Source: PFJX01 sp044227325
Lineage (GTDB): Bacteria; Pseudomonadota; Gammaproteobacteria; Burkholderiales; Thiobacillaceae
Reading direction: 5' to 3'
Assembly: GCA_044227325.1 (NCBI GenBank)
Contig: JBGAFI010000011.1
Coordinates: 1-64,000, forward strand
Length of the DNA: 64,000 nucleotides
Below the pieces are notes generated by a model. That model was given only the letters and a program-made list of their open reading frames with translations, was not told where the DNA came from and did no database searches. The translations under genes were made by a program, and so were the position numbers. Shown here one piece after another: positions 51,167-60,015 of the stretch; the first letter of the stretch is position 1; the number at the start of each line of letters is the position of its first letter.

Positions 51167-51378
51167 GGTCGAACCTTTCCTGGAAATTTGAGGGGCGCCG
51201 CCATGCGGCGGGACCGGTTCCGGGAAGGCTCGACCGGACGTGGGCGACCCCACGCCATCCGGCCCATCCGCGCGACACCTCCCGCCGACGGCGACGCCGC
51301 CATCCTGGGGATGCGCGCGGACGGGGTATGTACCAATAGCTACACTGGCGCGCCCGGGTCGTCGCCGACCCGAGCGCC

Positions 51379-51792
51379 TCAGCTCGCCGCCGGCAGCCCC
51401 TGCAGGATGTTTCCTCTCACCGGTGGCGCCGTGAAGGTGCGCCAGACCAGGTTCCAGGTGAACGGCTCGCGTCGGTTCCAGGGCAGCAGGGACAGGCAGC
51501 GGGCCAGGGTGCAATAGCCGAACAGCACCTGGGCCGGCGTGCCGATGGCGGGCACCCAGAACAACCAGCGCAGGGGTTCCCACAGGGACACCGCCAGCAG
51601 CAGCGTGTAGGCGATCCGCACCTGCACCGGAAACGCCGCGAAGTTGCCCTCGCGCAGACGGAAGTGGACGATCTGGACGGCGCTCAGCGCCGTGGCCAAT
51701 TGGAACGCCTCGAAGTGGCCGGCCAGGCCGGCGACCAGCAGCAGCGAGGTGATGGCCCAGTACCACCAGCTGATTTCCTTGTAGTCGATCAT
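51379..51792 (-). CDS. Small membrane protein of unknown function
   Basis: 137 residues with about four membrane segments (WYWAITSLLLVAGLAGHF, RIAYTLLLAVSLWEPL, LFWVPAIGTPAQVLFGYCTL). Many aromatic residues; WNLVWRTFTAPPVRGNILQG near the C-terminus. No recognised domain. It lies 17 bp downstream of the DsrE-family gene and 212 bp before the isochorismatase-like gene. Confidence 0.7.
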   Translation of the reverse strand: MIDYKEISWWYWAITSLLLVAGLAGHFEAFQLATALSAVQIVHFRLREGNFAAFPVQVRIAYTLLLAVSLWEPLRWLFWVPAIGTPAQVLFGYCTLARCLSLLPWNRREPFTWNLVWRTFTAPPVRGNILQGLPAAS

Positions 51793-51809
51793 GATGTCGT
51801 CCCCCTCGT

Positions 51810-52178
51810 TCAGAAGCTCAGGGTGGCGGCGCCGGCCTTGATGAGTTCGTGCATCACGCTGGCCCCGGCGATGACCGCGCCGTCGATGACGTGCTCCTGG
51901 GTGTAGCCCCGGTTCTTCGCGCACACCGCGCAGGCCCACAGCTTGCCGCCCCGGGCCAGGAAGTCGCGCAGCATGTCCGTGAGCGGATCGATGGGCTTCA
52001 CCTGGGTGAGGTCCGCCGCGCCCCGGCGCACGATGTCCACGCCGGAACTCACCAGGAAGATCGAGACCTTGAGCCCCGCCGTCATGCCACCCAGGGCGAT
52101 GACCAGCCCCGCCGACGACAGCTCGTGGTCCAGACCGTGGGTGATGACCACCACCAGATCGCGTTGTTGGGTTTCCAT
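51810..52178 (-). CDS. DsrE family protein
   Basis: 122 residues, DsrE/DsrF-like Rossmannoid fold. C83 and C86 in LWACAVCAKNRGY sit where TusD/DsrE-type proteins carry the sulfur-binding Cys. It may act in sulfur relay or simply as a redox-sensing protein. AGGAGG precedes the start. Divergent from the AraC regulator across 66 bp. Confidence 0.88.
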   Translation of the reverse strand: METQQRDLVVVITHGLDHELSSAGLVIALGGMTAGLKVSIFLVSSGVDIVRRGAADLTQVKPIDPLTDMLRDFLARGGKLWACAVCAKNRGYTQEHVIDGAVIAGASVMHELIKAGAATLSF

Positions 52179-52244
52179 ACGCCTCCTCCTTCATGTCTTG
52201 GGTAAGATGGGCTTTCAGCATATGTTTCGCGATGGGGAGGGGCC

Positions 52245-53261
52245 ATGACCGAAACGCCGGGAGTTTTGACCGAAACGCCGTCGACCGAAGCGCCGTCCGT
52301 CGCGGGCGATCTGCTGTCGGACCTGCTGGACCGCATGAACCTGTCCGGCACCGTGCTGTTCCGCGCCGAGTTCCGCGAGCCCTGGTCGGTGATCACTCCC
52401 AACGCCTGCCAGCTCGCCAAGGTGCTGCCGTTCCGCACCGAGCACATCATCCCTTTCCATGTCATCGCCGCGGGCGGCTGCTGGCTGGAGATGCCCGAGG
52501 GGGAGCCGGTGTGGCTGGACGAGGGCGACGCGGTGCTGCTGCCCTACGGCGACAGCCACCGCCTGGGCGGCCGGGAAGCGGCGGATTCCGTGCAGGTCGG
52601 CCACCTGCTGCCGCGCCCGCCCTGGGCCGACATGCTGGTGGTGGAACACGGCGGCGCCGGCGGCCGCGCCAGCATCATCTGCGGCTTCGTGCAATGCGAC
52701 GAACTCCTGTTCCACCCCTTCCTGCGCCACCTGCCCGCCCTGCTCCACGTGAGCCCGGACGCCTCCCCCGCCGACGCCTGGCTCGCCGGCACCATCCGCC
52801 ACACCGCCAGCGAAGCCAGCCGCGCCGGCCCCGGCGCCCGCAGCATGCTGCCGCGCCTCACCGAACTCATGTTCGTGGAAATCCTGCGCAAGCACATGCA
52901 GGGCCTATCGGCGGACGAGGTGGGCTGGTTCGCCGCCTTCAACGACCCGGTGGCCGGCGCCGCGCTCAAACACCTGCACGCCGCGCCCCTGGCCGACTGG
53001 AGCGTGGACAGCCTGGCCAAGCGGGTGGGCGTGTCCCGCACCGTGCTGGCCGAGCGCTTCAAGCACTATCTGGAGCAGCCGCCCATGCAATATCTGGCCC
53101 AATGGCGCCTGCAACTGGCGGCACAGACGCTGAAAGCCACCGACCTGCCCATGAAGGCTATCGCCGAGCAGAGCGGCTACGAATCGGAAGCGGCCTTCGG
53201 CCGGGCGTTCAAGCGGTGTTTCGGGGTGCCGCCGGGGGATTGGCGGAAGCGGCAGGCGTAG
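52245..53261 (+). CDS. AraC family transcriptional regulator with cupin sensor
   Basis: 338 residues. The N-terminal half is a cupin of the AraC_binding/cupin_6 type (HVIAAGGCWLEMPEGEPVWL, GDAVLLPYGDSHRLGG). The C-terminal 100 residues hold two HTH motifs (SVDSLAKRVGVSRTVLAERF and KAIAEQSGYESEAAFGRAFK) and end FGVPPGDWRKRQ. It probably controls the divergent DsrE-membrane protein-isochorismatase operon. Strong GGGAGGGG site before the ATG at 52245. Confidence 0.93.
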   Translation: MTETPGVLTETPSTEAPSVAGDLLSDLLDRMNLSGTVLFRAEFREPWSVITPNACQLAKVLPFRTEHIIPFHVIAAGGCWLEMPEGEPVWLDEGDAVLLPYGDSHRLGGREAADSVQVGHLLPRPPWADMLVVEHGGAGGRASIICGFVQCDELLFHPFLRHLPALLHVSPDASPADAWLAGTIRHTASEASRAGPGARSMLPRLTELMFVEILRKHMQGLSADEVGWFAAFNDPVAGAALKHLHAAPLADWSVDSLAKRVGVSRTVLAERFKHYLEQPPMQYLAQWRLQLAAQTLKATDLPMKAIAEQSGYESEAAFGRAFKRCFGVPPGDWRKRQA

Positions 53262-53312
53262 CGTGAAACACCTTCACAAGACGAAATCCATCCGGTATCC
53301 ACCCCAACCGAC

Positions 53313-53753
53313 ATGACTTCGCGGGCGACGAAACGATTCGGGAAACTTGCCGTCGCATGCGGCGTCCCGGCCCTGTTCCTGGCTTTCGCTGCGGACCACG
53401 CCTATGTGATCCGGGACTGGCACACGTGGTTCGTCTTCGACCTCATGGAACAGCTCGGCTTGATTCACCCGGCAACGGGCGCGCCCCCGGAGCTGCGGGA
53501 ATTCAACATCTTCTCGCTCAACGAGGCGAACGCCATCGCCTGGACCTATGCCGCGTCGGTCTCGCTGGGAATCTCCGCGATGCTGGCGGCGATCCTGGCC
53601 GACCACCGATCCGAGGACACGCTGTACCCTGGTGCCGGCTTCATCTGCGGCGCCCTGTCCATCGAAATCCTCGACCGGGGCTGGGGTGTCCTCGCCATGG
53701 TGCTGGGTTTCTCCGTGGTACAGGCGATCAGGACGAGACGCCGCAATGGGTAA
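53313..53753 (+). CDS. Membrane protein of unknown function
   Basis: 146 residues with an N-terminal hydrophobic segment (LAVACGVPALFLAFAADHAY) and two to three further membrane helices (YAASVSLGISAMLAAILAD, GAGFICGALSIEILDRGWGV, LAMVLGFSVVQAI). No family recognised. It follows the AraC gene by 51 bp, same strand. Confidence 0.6.
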   Translation: MTSRATKRFGKLAVACGVPALFLAFAADHAYVIRDWHTWFVFDLMEQLGLIHPATGAPPELREFNIFSLNEANAIAWTYAASVSLGISAMLAAILADHRSEDTLYPGAGFICGALSIEILDRGWGVLAMVLGFSVVQAIRTRRRNG

Positions 53754-53875
53754 CACCAAGCGCCAGCCAGCCATGACATGACGCGGGAACCGTTTCAGTT
53801 GTCGATTTCGCCTTTCCCCACCCGTCGTTCCCGTAGAGGGCCGTCCTCAGCCTATCAAAAGGAAGGAGCATTCCC

Positions 53876-54316
53876 ATGAGCACCGTGCAACTGCATCGCG
53901 TCCTGCGCACCACCCCGGACAAGCTGTACCGGGCCTTTCTCGACCCCCTCGCCCTGGCCAAGTGGCTGCCGCCCAACGGCTTCACGGCCCAGGTGCATGA
54001 GCTGGACGCGAAGGTGGGCGGCGGCTTCAGGATGTCCTTCACCAACTTCGGCAGCGGCAAGAGCCACAGCTTCGGCGGCACCTACCTGGACCTGCGGCCC
54101 GGGGAGCTGCTGCGCTACACGGACGTCTTCGACGACCCCAACTTGCCCGGGCGGATGGTCACCACCGTGACCCTGGCGGCGGTGTCCTGCGGCACCGAAC
54201 TCAAGGTGGTGCAGGAATGCATTCCCGATGTCATTCCGCCGGAGGCCTGCTATCTGGGCTGGCAGGAATCCCTGGTGCTGCTGGCCAAGCTGGTGGAGGC
54301 CGACATCCCCGATTGA
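53876..54316 (+). CDS. SRPBCC (AHSA1-like) family protein
   Basis: 146 residues, helix-grip fold. HRVLRTTPDKLYRAFLDPLA with LAKWLPPNGF is the standard N-terminal part of the AHSA1/START-like family, and TYLDLRPGELLRYTDVFDD the central strand region. Such proteins bind hydrophobic ligands. Good GGAAGGAG site. Its 3' end overlaps the convergent EamA gene by 67 bp. Confidence 0.9.
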   Translation: MSTVQLHRVLRTTPDKLYRAFLDPLALAKWLPPNGFTAQVHELDAKVGGGFRMSFTNFGSGKSHSFGGTYLDLRPGELLRYTDVFDDPNLPGRMVTTVTLAAVSCGTELKVVQECIPDVIPPEACYLGWQESLVLLAKLVEADIPD

Positions 54317-55284
54317 CGAAGCCCGCCCCCGCGCCGGGCAGGCCGCAGGGCCAGCGCCAGGCCCGCGACGATGGGAACGGCGCCGACGAGATCCGACGCG
54401 GGCACCGTCTCGCGCAGGATGCCCACGGCAAGCAGGGTGCCGAACAGGGGATTGAGCAGATGGAAGCTGCTGGCCTTGGCGGCGCCGCCGTGGCGCACCA
54501 GCCAGAGCAGCATCAGCGTGGTGCCGATGGACACCACCGCGGCCTGGTACACCAGGCTGCCAAAGAAGGCGGCATCCGGCCGGATGGCGAGTCCCTCCAT
54601 CCGCCAGGCCGGAGGCAACAGCACCAGACCGCTGGCGGGCAGCTGGATCAGGGCGATGCGGTAGGGGTCCAGACCCCGGGCCACCACCTGCCGGTTGAGC
54701 AGGGTCGAGGCCGCCAGAGCCACGGTGCCGGCCAGGATCAGGGCCACCCCGGCGGCGTCGGCGGACATGCCCGATGCCCGGCCACCCATGATCCACACGA
54801 CGCCCGCGAAACCCGCCCCCAGACCCATCGCGCCGCGCCAGCCGAAGGGTTCCCGCAGCCACAGGGCAGCCAGGGAGGCGGTCAACAGGGGGCTGGTGCT
54901 CACCAGGATGGCGGTGAGTCCCACCGGCACGCTGCGCATGCCGGAGTAGGCCAGGCCCAGGTACACCGCGTTGGCGAGCAGGCCCGCTGCCAGCGCCGTC
55001 AAGCAGGCGCCCCGGTCCAGGGGCGCGCGCCGGCCCGCCGGGAGGAACCAGCGTCCGAGCAGGGCCAGCAAGGCGCCGGCCAGCAGGAAACGCAGGCTCA
55101 GCAGCGTCAGCGGTCCGGTGGAGCCCATGCCGATCTTGCCGGCGATGAAAGCGGAACTCCACACCAGGCTGAACAGGATGCCCACCGCAGCCAGGCGCGC
55201 CAGGGAAACCGAAGGCGGCGGCGCCGATGAAAAGGCGCGGGACGGGAGCGGCGATATCGCGCGGGGCCGGGTTAATGTGGACAT
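54250..55284 (-). CDS. EamA family (DMT superfamily) transporter
   Basis: 344 residues with ten predicted membrane helices in two EamA repeats (first: LVWSSAFIAGKIGMGSTGPL then LRFLLAGALLALLGRWF). It is likely an exporter of metabolites or amino acids. The start at 55284 has GGAGG upstream; an in-frame ATG 16 codons earlier lacks one. The last 22 residues read into the convergent SRPBCC gene, so the tail may be dispensable. Divergent from a LysR gene. Confidence 0.92.
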   Translation of the reverse strand: MSTLTRPRAISPLPSRAFSSAPPPSVSLARLAAVGILFSLVWSSAFIAGKIGMGSTGPLTLLSLRFLLAGALLALLGRWFLPAGRRAPLDRGACLTALAAGLLANAVYLGLAYSGMRSVPVGLTAILVSTSPLLTASLAALWLREPFGWRGAMGLGAGFAGVVWIMGGRASGMSADAAGVALILAGTVALAASTLLNRQVVARGLDPYRIALIQLPASGLVLLPPAWRMEGLAIRPDAAFFGSLVYQAAVVSIGTTLMLLWLVRHGGAAKASSFHLLNPLFGTLLAVGILRETVPASDLVGAVPIVAGLALALRPARRGGGLRQSGMSASTSLASSTRDSCQPR

Positions 55285-55350
55285 GGTCGCCTCCAGGCAG
55301 GGGATTGGCGACCAGCATAGGGATGGCCGCATGATTTAAAAAATTTATAT

Positions 55351-55378
55351 ATTTCACATCAACATTTGATGTTGAAAT
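55351..55378. promoter_or_regulatory. Palindromic LysR-type regulatory site
   Basis: In the A/T-rich gap between the EamA and LysR genes, ATTTCACATCAA (55351-55362) faces TTGATGTTGAAAT (55366-55378), an inverted repeat with one mismatch/offset. It contains T-N11-A-type spacing expected for LysR proteins and sits next to the LysR ATG at 55386, so it is a likely shared control site. Confidence 0.55.
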
Positions 55379-55385
55379 AACACCC

Positions 55386-56273
55386 ATGGAAACCGTTCTC
55401 CGCAATCTCGACATGGACCTGCTGCGCGCCCTGGTGGCCATCGCCGACAGCGGCAGTTTCTCCACCGCCGCCGGCCGCCTGGGACGCACCCAGTCCGCGG
55501 TCAGCCTGCAGATCAAGCGCCTGGAGGAAGCCGTGGGCCAGCCCCTGCTGGAACGCAGCCAGGGACGGGTGGCGGGGCCCACCGCCGAAGGCCGGGTGCT
55601 CATCGACTACAGCCGCCGGATCCTGCGCCTCAACGACGAGGCCTGCGCCTGCTTCACCCGTCCCGAGCTGGCCGGCCGTCTGCGCCTTGGCCTGCCGGAG
55701 GAGCTCATGGAGAGCATCTTCCCCCGCGTGCTGGCCGAGTTCGGCCGGGACTACCCCCGGGTGGAGCTGTCGGTGCGCTGCGACCTCTCGACCCGCCTGG
55801 CCACCATGGTGGAGGCGGGGGAACTGGACCTGGCCATCGCCAAGCGCGTGCCGAGCCACCCGGTGAGCGCCAACGACGACGCCGACGGCTGGCGCCTCCT
55901 CGGCCGCGATCCCCTGGCCTGGCTGGCCGGCGAAGGCAGCAACGCCATGGATCAGCGTCCCCTGCCCCTGGCGGTCTTCCACGAGGGCTGCGTGTTCCGC
56001 ATGGCCGCCATCGCCGTCCTGGCCGCCCACGGCATTCCCTGGCGCGCCGCCTTCGTGGGCAGCAGCTACACCGCCCTGCGCCACGCCATCGCCGCCAGCC
56101 AGGTGATCACCCCCCTCCCGCGCAGCCTGCTGGCCCCCGGGCTGGTGGAAATCCGTTCCGGCCTGCCGGAACTCCCCCCGTCGGAGCTCATCGCCCGCTT
56201 CGGACCGGGCGACGTGCTCCCCTCGGCCCGCTATCTGCTGGAATTGTTCGAGGCGTGCCTGCGGGCGCGATGA
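55386..56273 (+). CDS. LysR family transcriptional regulator
   Basis: 295 residues. N-terminal HTH with ALVAIADSGSFSTAAGRLGR then TQSAVSLQIKRLEEAVGQPL, followed by a LysR substrate-binding domain (GRLRLGLPEELMESIFPRVL). It is divergent from the EamA exporter gene, which it probably regulates. Confidence 0.93.
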   Translation: METVLRNLDMDLLRALVAIADSGSFSTAAGRLGRTQSAVSLQIKRLEEAVGQPLLERSQGRVAGPTAEGRVLIDYSRRILRLNDEACACFTRPELAGRLRLGLPEELMESIFPRVLAEFGRDYPRVELSVRCDLSTRLATMVEAGELDLAIAKRVPSHPVSANDDADGWRLLGRDPLAWLAGEGSNAMDQRPLPLAVFHEGCVFRMAAIAVLAAHGIPWRAAFVGSSYTALRHAIAASQVITPLPRSLLAPGLVEIRSGLPELPPSELIARFGPGDVLPSARYLLELFEACLRAR

Positions 56274-56331
56274 GGTGGGCGCGATAAGGTGGGCGCGATG
56301 AGGTGGGCACGGTGAGGCGGGCACGGGCGGG
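56266..56331. repeat. 14-bp tandem repeat at the LysR stop codon
   Basis: Four copies of a CGCGATGAGGTGGG-like unit at 56266, 56280, 56294 and 56308, the last with changes (CACGGTGAGGCGGG), plus a partial fifth. The LysR TGA lies in the first unit. Probably a replication-slippage array without function. Confidence 0.8.
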
Positions 56332-56405
56332 CAGGCCCGGGTTCCCCGCCGGGCCGCTTCGCCTGGAAGCCAGCACCGCCCGAGCCATCGGCCAGGCACG
56401 CGGGG

Positions 56406-57239
56406 TCAGGGGGTTTCCGGCAACACCCCCAGCGCCCGCAAGGCCGCCTTGCCCAGTTCCACGCGCCTGGGCAGGTCCTCGGCGCGGGCGATGTCCATGT
56501 TCAGGGCGAAGCTGTACCAGTGCTCGCCGTTCTTCACCCAGCCCACCCACCAGCCCAATCGGGGCGCGCGTTCCGTCGCCCACCCGGTCTTGCCCGCCAG
56601 TTCCCAGCCCTCGCCGCGCTCCGCGGGGACGATGGCGCGCACCTGGGCCTGCACCGCAATCGGGAAGGGCAATTGGTTGCGCAGCAGCCGGGCGAGAAAA
56701 CGCGCCTGTTCCACCGCGCTGATTTCCAGCGGCCCCGCCAGCCAGAAGCGGTCCACCACGCCGCCGATGTCGCCGTTGCCGTAGTCCAGCCGCGCCACGT
56801 TCTCAGCCATGGCCGCCAGGCCGACGCGCCGGGCGAGCTCCTGGTAGATGGGCACGTTGGAAACGCCGATCGCCTCGCGCAGCCCCATGTCCCGCTCCCA
56901 GGCGGGAAACGGCTGGGGCTTGCCGCCGTAGGGCAGCACCTCGTCCACGCCGGAGACGGCCCCGGTGGCCAGACCGATGAGGGAATTGGCGATCTTGAAA
57001 GTGGAGGCCGGCACGAAGCGCGTCTCCGCCCGCGCCCGGTCGAAGCCGGTGAAGCGGTCGGCGCAGAGGTCGTAAAGGACGAAGGTGCCCTCGGCCCGGG
57101 CCTCGGCGAACAGGCGGGCCACCTCCGGGCTGTCCCGCCATTCGGCGGCGTGGGCGAAGCCGGCCAGCAGCCCGCCCGCCACACAGAGCAGCCGGGCCAA
57201 GGCGGCAATCCGGCGCCAAACCATGTCACGCGATTCCAT
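56406..57239 (-). CDS. Class D (OXA-type) beta-lactamase
   Basis: 277 residues. Serine-hydrolase motifs are all present in order: STFK (S79-K82), SNV (127-129), YGN (153-155), W166 and KTG (217-219). A signal peptide (ALARLLCVAGGLLAGFAHAA) sends it to the periplasm. The signature FVPASTFKIANSLIGL is typical of OXA enzymes. Chromosomal context without mobile-element marks suggests an intrinsic gene; the resistance spectrum cannot be read from sequence. The ATG at 57239 has AGGGAG upstream. Confidence 0.94.
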   Translation of the reverse strand: MESRDMVWRRIAALARLLCVAGGLLAGFAHAAEWRDSPEVARLFAEARAEGTFVLYDLCADRFTGFDRARAETRFVPASTFKIANSLIGLATGAVSGVDEVLPYGGKPQPFPAWERDMGLREAIGVSNVPIYQELARRVGLAAMAENVARLDYGNGDIGGVVDRFWLAGPLEISAVEQARFLARLLRNQLPFPIAVQAQVRAIVPAERGEGWELAGKTGWATERAPRLGWWVGWVKNGEHWYSFALNMDIARAEDLPRRVELGKAALRALGVLPETP

Positions 57240-57306
57240 GCGCGGGCTCCCTCGTCCCGAGTGTCGACCGGCCGCATCTTTCCACAATTCGCCGTCCCGG
57301 TGCGGC

Positions 57307-57777
57307 TCACCCGCCCGGCTTGGCCACCATCAGCCAGAACACCGCGAGCATGGCGGTGAAAGCCGGGTAGCCCAGCCCTTCCCACCAGCCGGCATAACGC
57401 CGGTACTCGGGCGGCAGCGGCAAGCCCCGTTCCGCGGCGGCGGCGGCCATGTCCCGCATGCGCAGTTGCAGCCACAGCACCGGCAGCCAGCAGGCGCCGG
57501 TGAACAGGAACAAGGCGATGGAAGCGGCGATCCAGCCCGTCGTCAACGGCCACCCGGCCTGCCAGGCAAGCCAGACACCGGTGATCGGCTGCACGATCAC
57601 CGCCGGGGTGGTGAACCAGGTGTCCGCGCGCACCACCAGCCGGCTCACCACGGCCGTGGCCTGCACGTTGCCGCCGCGGTTCGCGAAGAGCAGGTAGAAG
57701 GCGGTGCCGAAGCCCGTGCCCACCAGCACCACGGAAGAAAGCACATGGATCCATTTCACCAGCAGGTAGGCGGTCAT
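57307..57777 (-). CDS. DUF2269-like membrane protein
   Basis: 156 residues with four membrane segments. LLVKWIHVLSSVVLVGTGFG and the His in KWIHVL match DUF2269 proteins, and TPAVIVQPITGVWLAWQAGW follows. Its start overlaps the stop of the SDR-DoxX gene by four bases, so the two are coupled. Function unknown; the family is often found near redox enzymes. Confidence 0.85.
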   Translation of the reverse strand: MTAYLLVKWIHVLSSVVLVGTGFGTAFYLLFANRGGNVQATAVVSRLVVRADTWFTTPAVIVQPITGVWLAWQAGWPLTTGWIAASIALFLFTGACWLPVLWLQLRMRDMAAAAAERGLPLPPEYRRYAGWWEGLGYPAFTAMLAVFWLMVAKPGG

Positions 57778-59027
57778 GACGTGGTCTCCCGGTCCAGGGC
57801 CAGCAGGCCCAGCAGCGCCAGCACCGGCAGGTTCTTGAGCAGGGGGGCGAAGGGATGCAGCCAGAAACCCGGCAGCCAGAGGAGCACCAGGATGGAATAA
57901 GCGACGATGGTGGCGGCCTGGAACGCCCACAGGCGGAGGCCCGGCCGCAGCAGGGTGAGCACGCCCAACAGGACGTCCAGTCCCACCGCCGCGCACAGCA
58001 CCGTCCAGGCTGCGTCGCCCGCTAGGCCCAATGGCGCCAGCAGCTCCAGGCTCAGCGGCCACGACACCAGACTCGCCACCGCGGAGCCCAGCCAGAGCAG
58101 GGCCAGCGCCCAGCGGGCGAGCCCGGTGCCGAGACGCCATGCCTGCTTCTCGCGGAAATCCCGCGCGGCGGACGGCGCCAGGAACTGCGCGACTTCCCTG
58201 GGCTGGCGCCCGAGCAGACGCGCCAGGGGCCGCGGATCGCCCACGTTGCCCGCGGTCAGCATGGTCCAGGTATCCCGGGTCAGCAGCGAGCCCGGCAGCT
58301 TCTCCGTCCATGCGGCCAGACGAGGCATGCAGGTGGCGGGAAAGGACAGCACCCGGGCCGGAGTCCAGCCCAGCGCCCGGCGGTAGCCGGCCAGCATGCC
58401 GGCGAAGCCCACGGAGGTCGGACCGACCGCCGCCATGACGCGGGGATGGCCGGCGGGCGCCGTCAGCAGGCGCAGCACCGCATCGCACAGGTCGTCCACG
58501 TGGATCGGCTGGACCCGCTGCCGCCCCCCGTCCGGCAATAGCAGCAGCGGGCACGACGCCAAGCCCAGGAAGAAGCGGGCGGAGATGCCGTCGGCGCCGA
58601 ACACCAGGGACGGACGCAGGACGAAACCGGTGGGCACCGATTCCGCCAGGGCGCCATCGCCCCGGGCTTTCGACGCGAGATAGGGCGTCAGGCCGGATTC
58701 CGCGCCCAGCGCGGAAATCTGCACCACCCGCCGGATGCCGGCGGCGGCGCAGGCGGCGAACAAGGCCCGCGGCGCCAGGTGGTGGACCCGCTCGAAATCC
58801 CCGGGCCGCTGTTCCCGCAGCAGACCCACCGCGTTGATCACCGCGTCGACGCCCGCCAGACGCGGCATCCAGCATGCCGCGTCCAGGTCCGCACGGTAGT
58901 CCACCGCGACGTCGCCCGGCTGCGAGGACCGCCGCACGCCGCGCCGGACCCCGTGTCCGGCCGCCGCGCAGGCGCGCGCCAGATGCCGGCCGAGAAAGCC
59001 TTCCGCGCCCAGGATCAGGATTTTCAT
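57774..59027 (-). CDS. SDR-family NAD(P)-binding protein fused to a DoxX-like membrane domain
   Basis: 417 residues. Residues 1-285 are an atypical extended SDR with the dinucleotide motif GAEGFLGRHLARAC and YLASKARGD in the catalytic region. Residues 300-417 form a four-helix DoxX-like membrane domain. The fusion suggests a membrane-bound oxidoreductase. Middle gene of a three-gene operon preceded by an operator palindrome at 59410. Confidence 0.9.
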   Translation of the reverse strand: MKILILGAEGFLGRHLARACAAAGHGVRRGVRRSSQPGDVAVDYRADLDAACWMPRLAGVDAVINAVGLLREQRPGDFERVHHLAPRALFAACAAAGIRRVVQISALGAESGLTPYLASKARGDGALAESVPTGFVLRPSLVFGADGISARFFLGLASCPLLLLPDGGRQRVQPIHVDDLCDAVLRLLTAPAGHPRVMAAVGPTSVGFAGMLAGYRRALGWTPARVLSFPATCMPRLAAWTEKLPGSLLTRDTWTMLTAGNVGDPRPLARLLGRQPREVAQFLAPSAARDFREKQAWRLGTGLARWALALLWLGSAVASLVSWPLSLELLAPLGLAGDAAWTVLCAAVGLDVLLGVLTLLRPGLRLWAFQAATIVAYSILVLLWLPGFWLHPFAPLLKNLPVLALLGLLALDRETTS

Positions 59028-59362
59028 GACCCGCTCCTGGCCGCCGGCGGCGGAATGAATCGGCGTACCACCAGGGCCACCAGGGCCAGGGTGAAGGTGA
59101 CACCCGCCAGGGAGACGCCCAGGATTTCCCGGATGGCGGCGACCACATCCGCGCCGGCATCCGCATCCTCCAGCATGAGCCAGGTGACCGGCACCAGCGC
59201 GCAGGCGATCCAGGTCAGGCGCAGCCAGAAGTCAGCCCGGTCCCGCGAGCCGCACAGGTCTTCCAGCAGCCTGCCCAGCGCGGGGCTGAGATAGGCCATG
59301 GCGAGGGCGGTCAGGGCCAGAGGCAGGGCCAGTTGAAGTATCAGCAACAGATAGCCGTTCAT
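59024..59362 (-). CDS. Small membrane protein
   Basis: 112 residues with three membrane segments (LLLILQLALPLALTALAMAY, LTWIACALVPVTWLML, LGVSLAGVTFTLALVALVV). No recognised domain. First gene of the palindrome-controlled operon; start has AAAGGAG; stop overlaps the SDR-DoxX start. Confidence 0.72.
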   Translation of the reverse strand: MNGYLLLILQLALPLALTALAMAYLSPALGRLLEDLCGSRDRADFWLRLTWIACALVPVTWLMLEDADAGADVVAAIREILGVSLAGVTFTLALVALVVRRFIPPPAARSGS

Positions 59363-59409
59363 GGCATCTCCTTTCTCTCTACGACGGTTGAAAAACAGTA
59401 ATTTCCGTA

Positions 59410-59429
59410 ATTTCTGTTATTACAGAAAT
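59410..59429. promoter_or_regulatory. Operator palindrome in front of the SDR-DoxX operon
   Basis: ATTTCTGT-TATT-ACAGAAAT, a perfect inverted repeat with a four-base spacer, 48 bp upstream of the start at 59362. The arms are identical to those of the site at 60016-60037. Confidence 0.8.
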
Positions 59430-59444
59430 AGACAGGCAAAAAAA

Positions 59445-59993
59445 TTAACTCCCCGCTTCCGCGCCCTCGTCGCCGGGACGCACCAGCTTGGAAATACGGG
59501 CGCCCAGCTTGAGCACCTTCACCAGGGTCTCCGGCGGCAGGCGCAGCATCTCGTCGCTCCAGCGGGTGAGGGTCTCCATGAACGCCAGGGTCTCCCGGAT
59601 GCGGGCCTGGGCGCCCACGTCCTCCTTCGCCATGTCCGCGCTGGACAGGCATTCCCGCAGCACCCCAAGGGTCGGCTCGATCTCCCGCTGCTTGCGCCCC
59701 TCGACGATGATGCGGAACAGCTCCCAGATATCCGTGGAGGTCTCGAACAGTTCCTTGCGCTCGCCGAACTGGTGCACCACCCGAACCAGACGCCAGGACA
59801 GCAGTTCCTTGAGGCTGGTGCTGACGTTGGAGCGCGCCACCCCCAGGGTCTGGGTGATCTCGTCCGCATCCATGGGCCGCCCGGTGATGTAGAGCAGGGC
59901 ATGAATCTGGGAGACGGTGCGGTTGACGCCCCAACGCGTCCCCATCTCTCCCCAGTGGAGAACGAAGCGTTGGGCGACGGGTTGCAGGTCCAT
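59445..59993 (-). CDS. GbsR/MarR-like winged-helix regulator
   Basis: 182 residues. The N-terminal winged helix (VSQIHALLYITGRPMDADEI then TQTLGVARSNVSTSLKELLS) with the following long helices fits the GbsR family of repressors. Its gene lies between two copies of one palindrome, arguing for autoregulation and control of the membrane/SDR-DoxX operon that starts at 59362. The stop is 15 bases before the second operator. Confidence 0.9.
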   Translation of the reverse strand: MDLQPVAQRFVLHWGEMGTRWGVNRTVSQIHALLYITGRPMDADEITQTLGVARSNVSTSLKELLSWRLVRVVHQFGERKELFETSTDIWELFRIIVEGRKQREIEPTLGVLRECLSSADMAKEDVGAQARIRETLAFMETLTRWSDEMLRLPPETLVKVLKLGARISKLVRPGDEGAEAGS

Positions 59994-60015
59994 GGCGGTA
60001 GGATAGTGCGTCAGT

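Noticed and set aside
56520..57359. Plus-strand frame of 279 codons opposite the beta-lactamase
   Set aside because: Antisense shadow; the minus strand has all class D catalytic motifs.
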